The notes beneath the pieces are model-generated. The model was not told where the DNA came from, made no database searches, and saw only the letters and a list, made by a program, of their open reading frames with translations. Shown in pieces: positions 7,391 to 16,553 of a stretch of DNA of 37,705 nucleotides. The number at the start of each line of letters is the position of its first letter. Positions within the stretch are counted from its first letter, which is position 1. Both the position numbers and the translations under genes were made by a program. Where the stretch lies: contig CAKKPP010000018.1 of assembly GCA_919901745.1 (NCBI GenBank), positions 1 through 37,705 of the forward strand, in the 5' to 3' direction. This stretch comes from Chloroflexota bacterium (GTDB taxonomy: Bacteria; Chloroflexota; Limnocylindria; Limnocylindrales; CSP1-4).

Positions 7391-9013
7391 GTGAGGAACA
7401 TCCGGATCGCCGATCCGCGGGACCGCGTCCCGGCGGTCGCGCCGCTGGTCAGAACCAGACAATCTCCCCGCCGTCGAGACTGGCTGGCGACCGTCCCGAT
7501 CCTGCTGTTGATCCCGGCCCTGATCCTGCCCTTCGCCGGGGCCGATGCCGTCGGGCCGAGCCTGACGGTCACGCCGGATCCGGCAACTCCAGGAACGACG
7601 CTGAGAGTGGTTGGCAGCGGCTTTTCCGCCCGCGCCACCGGCTCGCTCGAGTGGGACGCGGTCACGACCACCGTCACCTTCGCGGCCAATGCCAAGGGTG
7701 CCTTCCGCGTTCGGCTCAGCGTCCCGACCACGGCATCCACGGGTGCCCACTCGGTGGCGGCGCGCACCCTGGACGGCGTGTTGGCAGCGGCGACCCTCGA
7801 TGTCGGCGGTTCGGCCTCGTCGGCTCCCTCCGCGGAACCGACCAGCACCCCTCCGTCGGGGGGAGCGCCAGCAGCAACGCCCACTCCAACGGCGAGTGGC
7901 GGCGATCCGGCGCTCCCGACTCCCACGCCGACGCCCACGTCCACGCCCGCCTCGACTCCGACCGTGGCGCCAACCTCCTCACCCGTGGCAACGCCACCCC
8001 CTCCCACCGCGACGCCCGCGCCCACGCCAACCCCGCAGCCGCTTCCCGCGACGGGCGCCGTGCTGATCAGTGCGTCGCAAGTGGCGGCACTGCCGGCATC
8101 GGGTGCGGCCTGGTCGGGGCTCACGGCCAGGGCGGACGCCAGCCTCGGCACCCCGAACCTCTCGGATCAGGATGACAACACCGATCTGACCGTCCTGGCC
8201 AAGGCGCTCGTCTACGCCCGGACCGGTACCGCCTCGTACCAGGCGTCGGCACTGGCCGGGATCAAGGCCGCGGTCGGCACCGAGCTCGGGGGCCGAACGC
8301 TGGCCCTGGGGCGCAACCTGCCCGGCTACGTCATCGGCGCCGACCTGATCTCGGTGCGGACGCTCGATCCGGCGTTCGACCAGAACGTGTTCCGGCCCTG
8401 GCTGCGTTCACTCCTTACGATGAACCTCGATGGTCGGACGCTACGTTCGACCCACGAGGACCGGCCGAACAACTGGGGGACCCACGCCGGCGCAGCGCGT
8501 GCCACCCTGGCGGCCTACCTCGGTGACACGACCGAGCTGGCGCGCGTCGCGACCGTGTTCAGGGGCTGGCTCGGAGATCGCTCCGCGTACTCGGGATTCA
8601 AGTACGGCGACCTCGCCTGGCAGTGTGATCCGGCCCAGCCGGTCGGGATCAACCCGACGGGATGTTCCCGAGACGGGATCGCCCTCGACGGGGCACTGCC
8701 CGAAGAGCTGCGCCGTGGCGGCGCGCTGATGTGGCCGCCGACCCCCACCGACTACGCGTGGGAGGGCCTCCAGGGGGCCCTGCTCCAGGCCGAGATCCTC
8801 GCCCGTCACGGCTACGACGCATGGTCCTGGTCGGACCGGGCGCTGCTTCGGGCGGCCCGCTTCCTGTACGACCGGGCAGGCTGGCCGGCCGTCGGTGACG
8901 ACCAGTGGCAACCGTGGTTGCTCGACGCCCGGTACGGCACCTCGTATCGCGGTCCGGCGCCGGCCCGGACGGGCAAGAACTTTGGCTACACGGACTGGCT
9001 GTACCCGTCCTGA
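7391..9013 (+). CDS. Exported protein with alginate-lyase-like C-terminal domain, c-di-GMP controlled
   Basis: A 540-residue secreted protein. After a signal/anchor helix (about residues 32-52) comes an immunoglobulin-like domain (SLTVTPDPATPGTTLRVVGSGF onward, to about 140), a long Pro/Thr/Ser linker (about 145-220), then an alpha-helical domain resembling the alginate lyase fold: RPNNWGTHAG near 360 and DGALPEELRRGG near 434, then a helix pair ending WSDRALLRAARFLY. In true alginate lyases the first motif reads NNH; here it is NNW with a His three residues later, so catalysis is uncertain. GTG 7391 is fixed by a perfect AAGGAGG six bases upstream. The riboswitch upstream links it to c-di-GMP. 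It could trim or bind the polysaccharide made by the convergent operon. A related domain occurs in the gene at 24579. Confidence 0.8.
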   Translation: MRNIRIADPRDRVPAVAPLVRTRQSPRRRDWLATVPILLLIPALILPFAGADAVGPSLTVTPDPATPGTTLRVVGSGFSARATGSLEWDAVTTTVTFAANAKGAFRVRLSVPTTASTGAHSVAARTLDGVLAAATLDVGGSASSAPSAEPTSTPPSGGAPAATPTPTASGGDPALPTPTPTPTSTPASTPTVAPTSSPVATPPPPTATPAPTPTPQPLPATGAVLISASQVAALPASGAAWSGLTARADASLGTPNLSDQDDNTDLTVLAKALVYARTGTASYQASALAGIKAAVGTELGGRTLALGRNLPGYVIGADLISVRTLDPAFDQNVFRPWLRSLLTMNLDGRTLRSTHEDRPNNWGTHAGAARATLAAYLGDTTELARVATVFRGWLGDRSAYSGFKYGDLAWQCDPAQPVGINPTGCSRDGIALDGALPEELRRGGALMWPPTPTDYAWEGLQGALLQAEILARHGYDAWSWSDRALLRAARFLYDRAGWPAVGDDQWQPWLLDARYGTSYRGPAPARTGKNFGYTDWLYPS

Positions 9014-10512
9014 GGGTCGGGGTCGGGGTCGGGGTCGGGATCGGGGAGCCGGCGCAGGATCATGGCGCCGGCTCCCGCGATCGCCAGCACCAACCAGAAG
9101 TAGCGGGCATACGACAGATGCAGGAACAGTCCGGTCGTCATGTAGGTCAAAACGGCCAGTGACAGGCCGGTGGCGATGTCCGCCAGGTCCGGGCGCACCG
9201 ATAGCCAGCGACGGCGGGCTCGGCGCAGGTCGAACAGCGTCACGCCAAGGATCGCCAGGAGACAGATCAGGCCAAGGACACCCGCATCGGCGGCGATCCC
9301 GAGGTAGAGATTGTGCGCCTCGCGGTCCTGGGCGCGAATGACGCCGCCCACCCCGACGGCGTACTCGCGGTAGTACGACGAGAACTGACCGGGTCCCACG
9401 CCGATGATCGGGTGGTCGGCGAAGACGGCGATCGCCGTGAGGTTCTCCGCCGCCCGGCTCTGCACCGAGGTGTCGGCCGCGCTCAGCCCCTGGTCCTGGG
9501 TGAACAGACCACCCAGCGCCTCTAGGGTCGAGAGGCGCTCCCCGAACTGCGGGACCACGATCAGGAGGGCGCCGATGGCCACGGCGACAAACGCGAGCTG
9601 GGAAACGCGAACGTAGCGCAGTGCGACCATTGCCGCGACGACCAGTCCGAAGCCCACGAACGCACCCCGCGAAAACGTCAGGACCACTGCGACCAGGGCC
9701 AGTGCCGCGGCCAGCAGGGCCAGCGCCTTGAGGCTGCGCCGTCGTTCCGCCCGGGCCTGGAACAGCCCCAGCGGGACGAGCATGAGCATGACCTGTGCGT
9801 AGCGGTTCTTCTCGCCGATCGGGCCGGCCTGGCGGGGGATGCGATCGGCGCCGGCGAGGGTCTGGTCGACCGTCGCGAACGCGGAGTCGGTCTGCGCAAA
9901 TCCCGCGTAGTCGTTGCGGTACGTCTTGGTCAGCTCCTGGAACAGCGAGAGACCGCCGATCAGCAGCGCGGCCAGCAGGAGTACCCAGATGACCCGACGC
10001 AGGTCCGTGGTCGTCCGGATGACATTGGTGAGCAGGACATACAGGCCCAGCCCCTCCACCACGAACGACGACAGCTCCGCGAGCGCGTCGTTCGTGTCGC
10101 GGGCGAAGAGGACGCCGACGATCTGGATGAGCAGCAGGCCGACGATCCACCCCAGCGCCGGGGTGATCACGATCGGCTGGCGATGGACGAGGACGGCATA
10201 CGCCAGGGGGATCACGAGAACCCCGGGAAGGGCCACCGCGGCGATCGCCGGGACCCCGTGGAAGATCACGGCGACGACCGCGGCATTGGTGTAGATGAGA
10301 AACGTCACGACCAGCGTCGCGGTCTCCGGTCGAATGGCAATGAGCACGGAGACTGGGACGGCGACGAGCAGTGCGAAGGCCACCAGCGGGCTCTCCGCGG
10401 TGACACCGCCCAGAAGCGCGGCCGCGACGACGCTCAGGGCGACGATCGCGGCTCCGAGGCCGGCGACCGCCCTCGGCACCGACCGTCCCGTTGCACGCCT
10501 GACGGCACTCAT
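8986..10512 (-). CDS. Wzy-like polymerase / O-antigen ligase family membrane protein
   Basis: A 508-residue polytopic membrane protein with about 11-12 helices and a large extracytoplasmic loop between FGERLSTLEALGG and AQDREAHNLYLGIAADAGVLG. The AHNLYLGIAADAGVLG segment, with its His, is the signature of the O-antigen ligase/polymerase (Wzy_C, WaaL) superfamily; GVGPGQF precedes it. The product should join repeat units on lipid carriers or attach the polymer. It is the last gene of the operon; its ATG (10512) overlaps the stop of the GT2 gene. The C-terminus ends in a (DP)5 repeat coded by a hexanucleotide repeat, and its last 28 bases overlap the convergent gene at 7391-9013. Confidence 0.88.
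   Translation of the reverse strand: MSAVRRATGRSVPRAVAGLGAAIVALSVVAAALLGGVTAESPLVAFALLVAVPVSVLIAIRPETATLVVTFLIYTNAAVVAVIFHGVPAIAAVALPGVLVIPLAYAVLVHRQPIVITPALGWIVGLLLIQIVGVLFARDTNDALAELSSFVVEGLGLYVLLTNVIRTTTDLRRVIWVLLLAALLIGGLSLFQELTKTYRNDYAGFAQTDSAFATVDQTLAGADRIPRQAGPIGEKNRYAQVMLMLVPLGLFQARAERRRSLKALALLAAALALVAVVLTFSRGAFVGFGLVVAAMVALRYVRVSQLAFVAVAIGALLIVVPQFGERLSTLEALGGLFTQDQGLSAADTSVQSRAAENLTAIAVFADHPIIGVGPGQFSSYYREYAVGVGGVIRAQDREAHNLYLGIAADAGVLGLICLLAILGVTLFDLRRARRRWLSVRPDLADIATGLSLAVLTYMTTGLFLHLSYARYFWLVLAIAGAGAMILRRLPDPDPDPDPDPQDGYSQSV
9014..9047. repeat. GGGTCG hexanucleotide repeat with G-quadruplex potential
   Basis: Four perfect GGGTCG units (9014-9037), one GGATCG and a final GGGG begin directly after the stop codon of the + strand gene. 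The + strand has consecutive G3-G4 runs separated by TC. On the - strand the repeat encodes the Asp-Pro tail of the polymerase. Confidence 0.85.
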
Positions 10513-11672
10513 GGGATCCGTTCCGGTGGCGGATCCCGGCGTGGCTCCCACCGTTCGATGCGGGCCCCCCGCACGAGGTTTGAGATGGCGCGCAGCGAGG
10601 CCAGGTTGACCATGATGAAGAACGCCGGCAGGGCGACGAGCCGGTTCCGGGCCCATGATCGTCCGGCGCCCAGGATCCCGGCGACGCCGACGGCGAGGAG
10701 CACGACCTCGCCGAGCGTGGCCAGGCGGTAGAAGGCTCCCTCTGCGATCAGCAGCGGGGCAGCTCCAGCCATGACGAGCAGCGGGACGACGGCCGTCCGG
10801 CGGAGCACCTTGTGCGACACGAGCTGGAGGGCGTAGAAGCCGGTCCGGCGCGGATCCAGGAGCTCTCGCCTTGCCGCCACGCCGCGCAGGCCGCGAGTCA
10901 TGATCCGGACCTTGCGCTCGAATTCGCGCGAGGTCGTCGGCGCCGCAGGCTCGCGCGCGATTGCGTCGTCCACGAAGACGAGTCGTCGCCCGGCCGCGAT
11001 GACGGCCGTGGACGTGAAGAAGTCGTCGGTGACCCCGGTTCGGACGGGCTCCACCAGCTCCCGCCGGAGGGCATAGATCGCGCCCGTCGCCGAGACGACG
11101 TTGCCGGCCCGACTTTCGGCCACCTTCAGGCGGCGATCCAGATTCCAGTAGCTGCGTTCCCCCTGGGAGCTATCCCCGTGGTCTGGGCGGACGTACCGCT
11201 GGTCGCCCGCCACGCCGCCCACGGATGGATCGGCGAGCGGTCGCACGAGCCGGCGAATGGCGTCGGGGTCGAAGGCGGTGTTCGCGTCGGTGAAGACGAC
11301 GATCTCGCCGCGGGCGCGAGCGACGGCGGCGTCGAGAGCGGCCGCCTTGCCGACCCGTCCGAGATCGAGGGCCTGGACGCCGCGGTCGGCGAAGGAGGCA
11401 ACGATCGCCGCCGTACCGTCGGTCGAGCCGTCCGAGACCACGACGATCTCGAGCCGCTCCCGCGGGTAGTCGCTGGCGAGCAGGTTCTCGATTCGTGGGC
11501 CGATCGCCGATGCCTCGTTGTGGGCGGCCAGCACGACCGAGACGGACGGCGTGATGTCATCTTCCCGGACCGGCCGGGGCCGGAGTGCGGCGCGCACGAA
11601 CAGGACGATCGGGAACCCGGCGTAGGTCCAGACGACGAACGCGGCGGCCACCCAGAACAGACCCTCGATCAT
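10509..11672 (-). CDS. Glycosyltransferase family 2, membrane-associated
   Basis: A 387-residue GT-A type glycosyltransferase. A single N-terminal helix (about 4-28) precedes the catalytic domain: VSVVLAAHNEASAIGPRIENLL, EIVVVSDGSTDGT with the first Asp of the nucleotide site, EIVVFTDANTAFDP as the DxD-like metal site, and TDDF as the catalytic acid region. FERKVRIMTRGLRG stands where processive enzymes have QxxRW. Three C-terminal helices follow. It should transfer a sugar from a nucleotide donor to the growing lipid-linked unit; the sugar is unknown. Start and stop overlap both neighbours by four bases (ATGA), so it is translated as part of the operon. Confidence 0.9.
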   Translation of the reverse strand: MIEGLFWVAAAFVVWTYAGFPIVLFVRAALRPRPVREDDITPSVSVVLAAHNEASAIGPRIENLLASDYPRERLEIVVVSDGSTDGTAAIVASFADRGVQALDLGRVGKAAALDAAVARARGEIVVFTDANTAFDPDAIRRLVRPLADPSVGGVAGDQRYVRPDHGDSSQGERSYWNLDRRLKVAESRAGNVVSATGAIYALRRELVEPVRTGVTDDFFTSTAVIAAGRRLVFVDDAIAREPAAPTTSREFERKVRIMTRGLRGVAARRELLDPRRTGFYALQLVSHKVLRRTAVVPLLVMAGAAPLLIAEGAFYRLATLGEVVLLAVGVAGILGAGRSWARNRLVALPAFFIMVNLASLRAISNLVRGARIERWEPRRDPPPERIP

Positions 11673-12925
11673 CGCTCGCTTGCCGGCGCGAAACGACGGA
11701 CGAGTTCGGTCGCGTTGCGGTTCATGTCGTACTCCCGCTCCACGAGCGCCCGCCCGGCACGGCCCAGCGCCGCGCGAGTCGCCGGATCGCGGCGGAGTCG
11801 CTCGAGCGCATCGGCGATGGCCGTTGGATCGCCGGGCGGGGTCAGGTAGCCGGTCTCGCCATCGATGACGATCTCCGGGATCCCCGACAGGCGGCTGGCG
11901 ACGACGGGCAGCCCGATCCCCATGGCTTCGGCGATGACGACCGGCAATCCCTCACGTTTCCCGCCCCGGGTGGGAACACTGGGCACCACCAGGACGTCGC
12001 TGTCCGCCATCAGGGCGGCGACTTCGGCACGCGTCCGCCGGCCGAGGAACTCCACCCGGTCCGCGACGCCGCGATCGGCGGCCGCTCGCTCGAGCGCCGC
12101 TCGATCCGGTCCGTCGCCGACGATCCGGCAGCGAACGGCCGGTCCCTCATGAGAGAGTCGGGCGAGCGCCGCGATGAGGTGGACCTGCCCTTTGACCTCG
12201 TGAAGGGTGCCGACCATCAGGATCCGGAACTCGTCCCCGGCGACCGACACCGGCGCCGCGACGGCGGCGCCCTGGGTGGCCGCGCCGGGAGTGCTGAACA
12301 GGGCCGTGTCGATGCCGCAGCGGATGACCTCGAGGGTGGGGATCGGACCTCCGCACTCGTCGATGAAGACCTCGCGGTTCGATTCGGAAACCGTGACGAC
12401 GAACCGCGCTTCGCGAACTTTCTCGCACAGCATCCGCCGATCGACGTGCAGGTCCGAGCCATGGGCCGTGAAGCTGAACGGGATCCCGACGAGGCGATGA
12501 ATGATGAACCCGGCCAGGGCCGGGTGCGTCGCGAAGTGGCAATGGACGTGATCGACGCCGCTCGTCAGCATCAGTTGGGCCGCGTGGCCCACCTTCGGCC
12601 AGATCCCGATGGCGCCGAGGAAGAGGTTGGCGCTTCCCCATGTGCCGCGCAGCACCGCCGCCAGGGCGCCGAGGTAGCGACGGGGACTCGCCGCGAACAG
12701 CGTCGCGTGGCTGCGCACGATCGCCGCCGACACGAACGGCAGGTAGTGGGCCCGTGCGACGAATGGGGCAGCTTCAGGATGCATCGTGGTTTCTCGCTCG
12801 CGGAGAAGGGGATAGAGCTCGATCCGCGCCCCGGCAGCCTCGACCGCCAGCATTTCGGTCAGGATGAACGTCTCGGTCAGTTTGGGGAAGCGCGACATGA
12901 CGTAGGCAACCGTCGGGCCGGTCAT
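11669..12925 (-). CDS. Glycosyltransferase family 4
   Basis: A 418-residue GT-B type retaining glycosyltransferase. The N-terminal domain begins VAYVMSRFPKLTETFILTEM, typical of exopolysaccharide GT4 enzymes; the C-terminal donor domain has ILMVGTLHEVKGQ and the E-x7-E motif in EGLPVVIAE (about residue 323), followed by VVASRLSGIPEIVIDGETGYL. It is predicted cytosolic, at the membrane, adding one sugar of the repeat unit. It overlaps GalE upstream by four bases (12922-12925) and the GT2 gene downstream by four. Donor and acceptor unknown. Confidence 0.92.
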   Translation of the reverse strand: MTGPTVAYVMSRFPKLTETFILTEMLAVEAAGARIELYPLLRERETTMHPEAAPFVARAHYLPFVSAAIVRSHATLFAASPRRYLGALAAVLRGTWGSANLFLGAIGIWPKVGHAAQLMLTSGVDHVHCHFATHPALAGFIIHRLVGIPFSFTAHGSDLHVDRRMLCEKVREARFVVTVSESNREVFIDECGGPIPTLEVIRCGIDTALFSTPGAATQGAAVAAPVSVAGDEFRILMVGTLHEVKGQVHLIAALARLSHEGPAVRCRIVGDGPDRAALERAAADRGVADRVEFLGRRTRAEVAALMADSDVLVVPSVPTRGGKREGLPVVIAEAMGIGLPVVASRLSGIPEIVIDGETGYLTPPGDPTAIADALERLRRDPATRAALGRAGRALVEREYDMNRNATELVRRFAPASER

Positions 12926-13953
12926 CGCGAACCGTCGGCTTCCCCTTCGGCCCCGCCGCGGCCGTCTCCCGCGTGTTGGGCGTAGCCGTCGGGATGCCTG
13001 GAGTGCCAGGCCCAGGCGCTCTCGACGATGGCGCGCAGGTCGTGGCGGGCCGTCCAGCCCAATCGGTCGTTCGCCAGCGATGTGTCGGCCCAGATGGCGG
13101 CCGGGTCGCCGGGGCGGCGGGGCGCGTTCTCCGTTGCGATCGGGCGGCCGGTGACGCTGCGGGCCAGGTCCACGATCTCGCTCACCGAGGTTCCGCGTCC
13201 TGTCCCGAGATTGAGGACGCCGGTGGTTCCGCCGCCGACCAGGTGCTCCAGTGCGAGGACGTGGGCATCGGCGAGGTCGTCGACGTGGACGTAGTCGCGG
13301 ACAGCGGTCCCGTCAGGGGTGGGGTAGTCGGTTCCGAAGATGCGCAGCGTCGGCGATCGGCCGAGGGCGACCCGAAGGACCAGCGGGATGAGGTTTGCGG
13401 CTGCCGTCCAGTCCTCGCCGTGGTGCCCACCCGGGGCGGCCCCCGCCGCGTTGAAGTAGCGCAGCGCGATCGCCCGGATTCCACCAGCCTGGCTCCAGCG
13501 CAGCAGATCCTCGGCGATCTGCTTGGTCGCGCCGTACGGATTCTCCGGGGCCAGGGGGGCGGTCTCGCGCACGGGCAGCTGCGCCGGGGTGCCGTAGACC
13601 GCGCAGGTCGACGAGAAGACGATATCGCGCGCATCGCTGCCGTTCATGGCCTCGAGCAGCGCGAGCGTCCCCCCGACGTTCGTCCCGAGGTAGCGGATTG
13701 GATCGGTCATCGACTCGTCGACGGCCTTCAGCGCAGCGAAGTGGATGACCGCCTCGATCCCCTCATCGACCAGGAGTCCGCGAACGAGGGCGACGTCGCG
13801 CACATCACCGACCACCAGCCGCGCTCCCTCGATCGACGGTCGGTGGCCGTGCTCGAGGGTGTCGAGGACGATCGGGGTGTGTGGTCCGCCGAGCAGTCGA
13901 CGAACGGTGGCCGAGCCGATGTACCCGGCTCCCCCGGTGACCAGGATTCGCAT
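12922..13953 (-). CDS. galE: UDP-glucose 4-epimerase
   Basis: A 343-residue short-chain dehydrogenase/reductase of the extended class. TGGAGYIGS at the N-terminus binds NAD, SSTCAVYG carries the catalytic Ser/Thr and YGATK the Tyr (about 139) and Lys (about 143). Substrate-side segments RYFNAAGA, LIPLVL and DGTAVRDYVHVDDLADAH match GalE closely. It interconverts UDP-glucose and UDP-galactose (or the N-acetyl forms) to supply the operon's transferases. Length is normal for the family. Five bases separate it from the Wzz-like gene upstream and it overlaps the GT4 gene downstream by four bases. Confidence 0.93.
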   Translation of the reverse strand: MRILVTGGAGYIGSATVRRLLGGPHTPIVLDTLEHGHRPSIEGARLVVGDVRDVALVRGLLVDEGIEAVIHFAALKAVDESMTDPIRYLGTNVGGTLALLEAMNGSDARDIVFSSTCAVYGTPAQLPVRETAPLAPENPYGATKQIAEDLLRWSQAGGIRAIALRYFNAAGAAPGGHHGEDWTAAANLIPLVLRVALGRSPTLRIFGTDYPTPDGTAVRDYVHVDDLADAHVLALEHLVGGGTTGVLNLGTGRGTSVSEIVDLARSVTGRPIATENAPRRPGDPAAIWADTSLANDRLGWTARHDLRAIVESAWAWHSRHPDGYAQHAGDGRGGAEGEADGSR

Positions 13954-13958
13954 GCCCC

Positions 13959-15431
13959 TCAGTCCGACGGGAGATCGGTCGACGACGCCGCGATCGGACG
14001 GGCCTGGCGCCGACGCGACGCGGCCGTCGGGGTGGCGGGCGTCACAGGCGCCGTCGCCCGACGCTTCGTCGTGATCGCCGCGGCGCGCTCGACCGGTTTC
14101 TCGGGCACAGCCTGCGGCGGCCGAACGCGAACCGCGGCCGGGCGGGGCAGCTCGGCTGCCGCGGGTCGTTCGACCCTTGCGCCGAGACTGCGACCCCGCT
14201 CGGCGAGGACCACACCGATGAGCGGACGCTCGACGAGGGCGAGGCTCTCGGTCGCGAGGGCGACGTCCGCGCGCCGGCTGTGGTCACGCTCCGCGATGAG
14301 CAGTGCGCCATCGCAGGCGCGGGCCCACACGGTCGCGAGTGCCGAATCGGTGACCGGTGCCGTGGCGATGATCACGACATCGTAGGATTTCGACAGCGCG
14401 GCCACGAGCGTGCGGCAGCGATCCGCATCGATCGAGGGCAGGTCGATGGTTCCGGAGGGAACAACGGTGATGCCGCCGATCGTGACCTCGAGGTTGCTGT
14501 CGGCGGCCCCCACCAGAAAGTCAGAGGCGCCGGTGCGGCCATCAAGGCCGAAGAGGTGGGTCAGGCTGCCCTCCTGTCGGGCGGCACCGTCAACCACGAC
14601 CGCTCGCCGTCCGAGCCGCCCGATCGCTGCCGTCACGTTCGCGGCGACGACCGCGGCGGTCCGCGTGGTGGTCGCGTCGAGGACGAGAATGGACTTGGCG
14701 TTCTTCGCCTCGTTGCCGAGGATGAGCTTCGCCGCAAGCATGAGGTGGGACTGACCGGCCCGACCACTGGCCATCGCGACGACCTCCGTGCCGCCGGTCC
14801 GCACGATGCCCAGCGAGGTCCCTCCGGACGCCCGCACGAGGTCCTCGCGGGAGCGGATGCTGTCGCTGAGGTATTCGATCAGCAGGACGATCACGAGCGC
14901 ACCGATGAGGCCAGCCGCCGCCGCCAGCAGGACGAGAATCGAGACTTGCGGGGCCACGGGTGCGATGGCGACCTTCGCCGCCTCGATGATCTGGAGCTGA
15001 CCCTCGGGTCGACCGATGCCGCGAGATGCGAGCTGGATCAGCTCGGTGGCGATGGCATTGGCCAGCGTCGCCGCATCTTCAGGAACGCCGGCCTGGACAC
15101 GGATCGACAGGATCCGGGTCACGTCGTTGGCCGTGGCGCGGATCGCCGGCACCAGGTCCGCTGCCGCGATCGTCAGGCCCGTCTCCTGGATCGCCGAGTC
15201 GAGCAGCGGTTCGGTGGTGACCAGCTGGGCGTACGTCTGGACGAGCTGGCCGGAGGCCTTGAGCGTGTTCGCGTCGGTATTGATCGGCCCGACCAGGAGC
15301 GACACCCGCGATTCGTACGTCGGCGGGATCTGACTGGCGACGAGGAATCCGGTGAGACCGGCCACCCATGCCGCGACCAGGAGGGTCCACCACCAGCGGC
15401 GAACGACGGCGATGTATCCGGAGAGTTCCAC
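13959..15431 (-). CDS. Wzz/CapA-type chain-length regulator fused to a degenerate BY-kinase-like domain
   Basis: A 490-residue protein. The N-terminus (MELSGYIAVVRRWWWTLLVAAWVAGLTGF) and the helix near residues 163-185 flank an extracytoplasmic domain with YESRVSLLVGP, as in Wzz/polysaccharide co-polymerases. The C-terminal half follows the fold of bacterial tyrosine kinases, but the Walker A site (coded about 14640-14700) reads LDATTTRTAAVVAANV instead of GxxxxGK(S/T), and the Walker A' strand reads AVVVDGA; no Tyr cluster ends the protein, only an Arg/Ala/Pro-rich tail. It should set chain length by assembly with the flippase and polymerase, probably without autophosphorylation. GTG start; AAGGAGG lies four bases upstream. 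Confidence 0.85.
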   Translation of the reverse strand: MELSGYIAVVRRWWWTLLVAAWVAGLTGFLVASQIPPTYESRVSLLVGPINTDANTLKASGQLVQTYAQLVTTEPLLDSAIQETGLTIAAADLVPAIRATANDVTRILSIRVQAGVPEDAATLANAIATELIQLASRGIGRPEGQLQIIEAAKVAIAPVAPQVSILVLLAAAAGLIGALVIVLLIEYLSDSIRSREDLVRASGGTSLGIVRTGGTEVVAMASGRAGQSHLMLAAKLILGNEAKNAKSILVLDATTTRTAAVVAANVTAAIGRLGRRAVVVDGAARQEGSLTHLFGLDGRTGASDFLVGAADSNLEVTIGGITVVPSGTIDLPSIDADRCRTLVAALSKSYDVVIIATAPVTDSALATVWARACDGALLIAERDHSRRADVALATESLALVERPLIGVVLAERGRSLGARVERPAAAELPRPAAVRVRPPQAVPEKPVERAAAITTKRRATAPVTPATPTAASRRRQARPIAASSTDLPSD

Positions 15432-15448
15432 GATGCCTCCTTGGCCCG

Positions 15449-16540
15449 TCAGCCGCGTCCCGGCGCAGCCGGCACGATCGTCCCGCTGCCCGTCCGGCGC
15501 GATCCGCGCCGCCGCGCGAACGTTGTCACCAGCGGCCCCATCCGACTGCTGAGTTGTGCCCGGAGCAACGATCGATCCGTTCGTTGGCCGATGTTGATGC
15601 GTCGCATTGCGAGCCAGTCACAGCGACGCAGGTCGTTGAGGCCCCGGTCTGTCGTGAACGCCATCTTGATGCCGTTCCGTTCAGCCGCCTCTCGCACCAT
15701 CGGCGAGTGTGCCCCCGAAGGGTACGCGAAGGTCGCCATCGGCGGCCGATTGGTGTGTTCGGCGAGGTCGACGACCGAGCCGCCGATCTCAGCGTCGAGG
15801 CTTGCGGCCGGGATACGCGTCAGCAGCGGGTGTGTACGCGAGTGGGCTGCGAGGTCGACTCCGTCGTCAGCGAGCGCCCGAAGTTCGGCCCAGCCGAGGA
15901 CGCCGGTGACCGCGGACGAATACTCCGGAGCGTCCATGCTCGGCGCGAGCTCCACCACGACCTCATGGACGAGTTCCAGGGCCGCGGTGTGCGAGAGGGC
16001 CTTGATCCGCGTGCGCAGGAGGCGATAGGTGTTCGCGCGATCGGTGGCGGTCGTCAGCGGGAGCAGACCCACCGGGGATGACCAGGACGGTCGTGCCTCG
16101 GCAGCGCACAGGGCCGCGTGCAATCGATCCCACCAGAACATCGTCCCGGAGTCGGGCAGTGCGGTCGGAACGAACAGGACGACCGGGATCCCGAGGTCCT
16201 GGAGAACGGGCCAGGCGTGCGTAGCGAAGTCCCGGTACGCGTCGTCGAACGTCACCAGAACGGATCGCCGCGGGAGGGCCGGGCCTCCGCCGGCCCGGCG
16301 CGCGAGGTCGGCCAGCGAGATCGGGTGGTAGGCGCGGGCGAGCATCGTCATGTGTCGGACGAACTCGTCCGGGTGGGCCGAGCCGAAGCCCGGAGGTGCG
16401 TCGTCGTCCGCCTCGACGACCCGGTGGTAGGTGAGGACGCCGATCAGGTCGCGACGGCCACGATCGACGCTCGCCACGCCACCCATCACCCGCCCGGCGA
16501 CCCTGCGGCCGGCGCAGCGCGCTCGATCGGTGGCGCTCAC
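15449..16540 (-). CDS. Polysaccharide deacetylase (NodB domain, CE4)
   Basis: A 363-residue carbohydrate esterase family 4 protein. GVLTYHRVVE begins the domain; motif 1 is LVTFDDAYRD (catalytic and metal Asp, about 97-100), motif 2 is AAHSRTHPLL with the two metal His (about 232-237), motif 3 is FAYPSGAHS. All metal and catalytic residues of the early motifs are present, so an active N- or O-deacetylase is expected. There is no signal peptide with the GTG start at 16540, so it may act on lipid-linked units in the cytoplasm; a start at ATG 16486 is also possible. It lies between the ATP-grasp gene (13-base gap) and the Wzz-like gene (17-base gap). Confidence 0.88.
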   Translation of the reverse strand: MSATDRARCAGRRVAGRVMGGVASVDRGRRDLIGVLTYHRVVEADDDAPPGFGSAHPDEFVRHMTMLARAYHPISLADLARRAGGGPALPRRSVLVTFDDAYRDFATHAWPVLQDLGIPVVLFVPTALPDSGTMFWWDRLHAALCAAEARPSWSSPVGLLPLTTATDRANTYRLLRTRIKALSHTAALELVHEVVVELAPSMDAPEYSSAVTGVLGWAELRALADDGVDLAAHSRTHPLLTRIPAASLDAEIGGSVVDLAEHTNRPPMATFAYPSGAHSPMVREAAERNGIKMAFTTDRGLNDLRRCDWLAMRRINIGQRTDRSLLRAQLSSRMGPLVTTFARRRGSRRTGSGTIVPAAPGRG

Positions 16541-16553
16541 CGGACGGCCGCGC

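Noticed and set aside
12973..16028. Long + strand frames antisense to galE, the Wzz-like gene and the deacetylase
   Set aside because: Compositionally abnormal translations, no domains, and the - strand genes have complete catalytic motifs and coupled starts.
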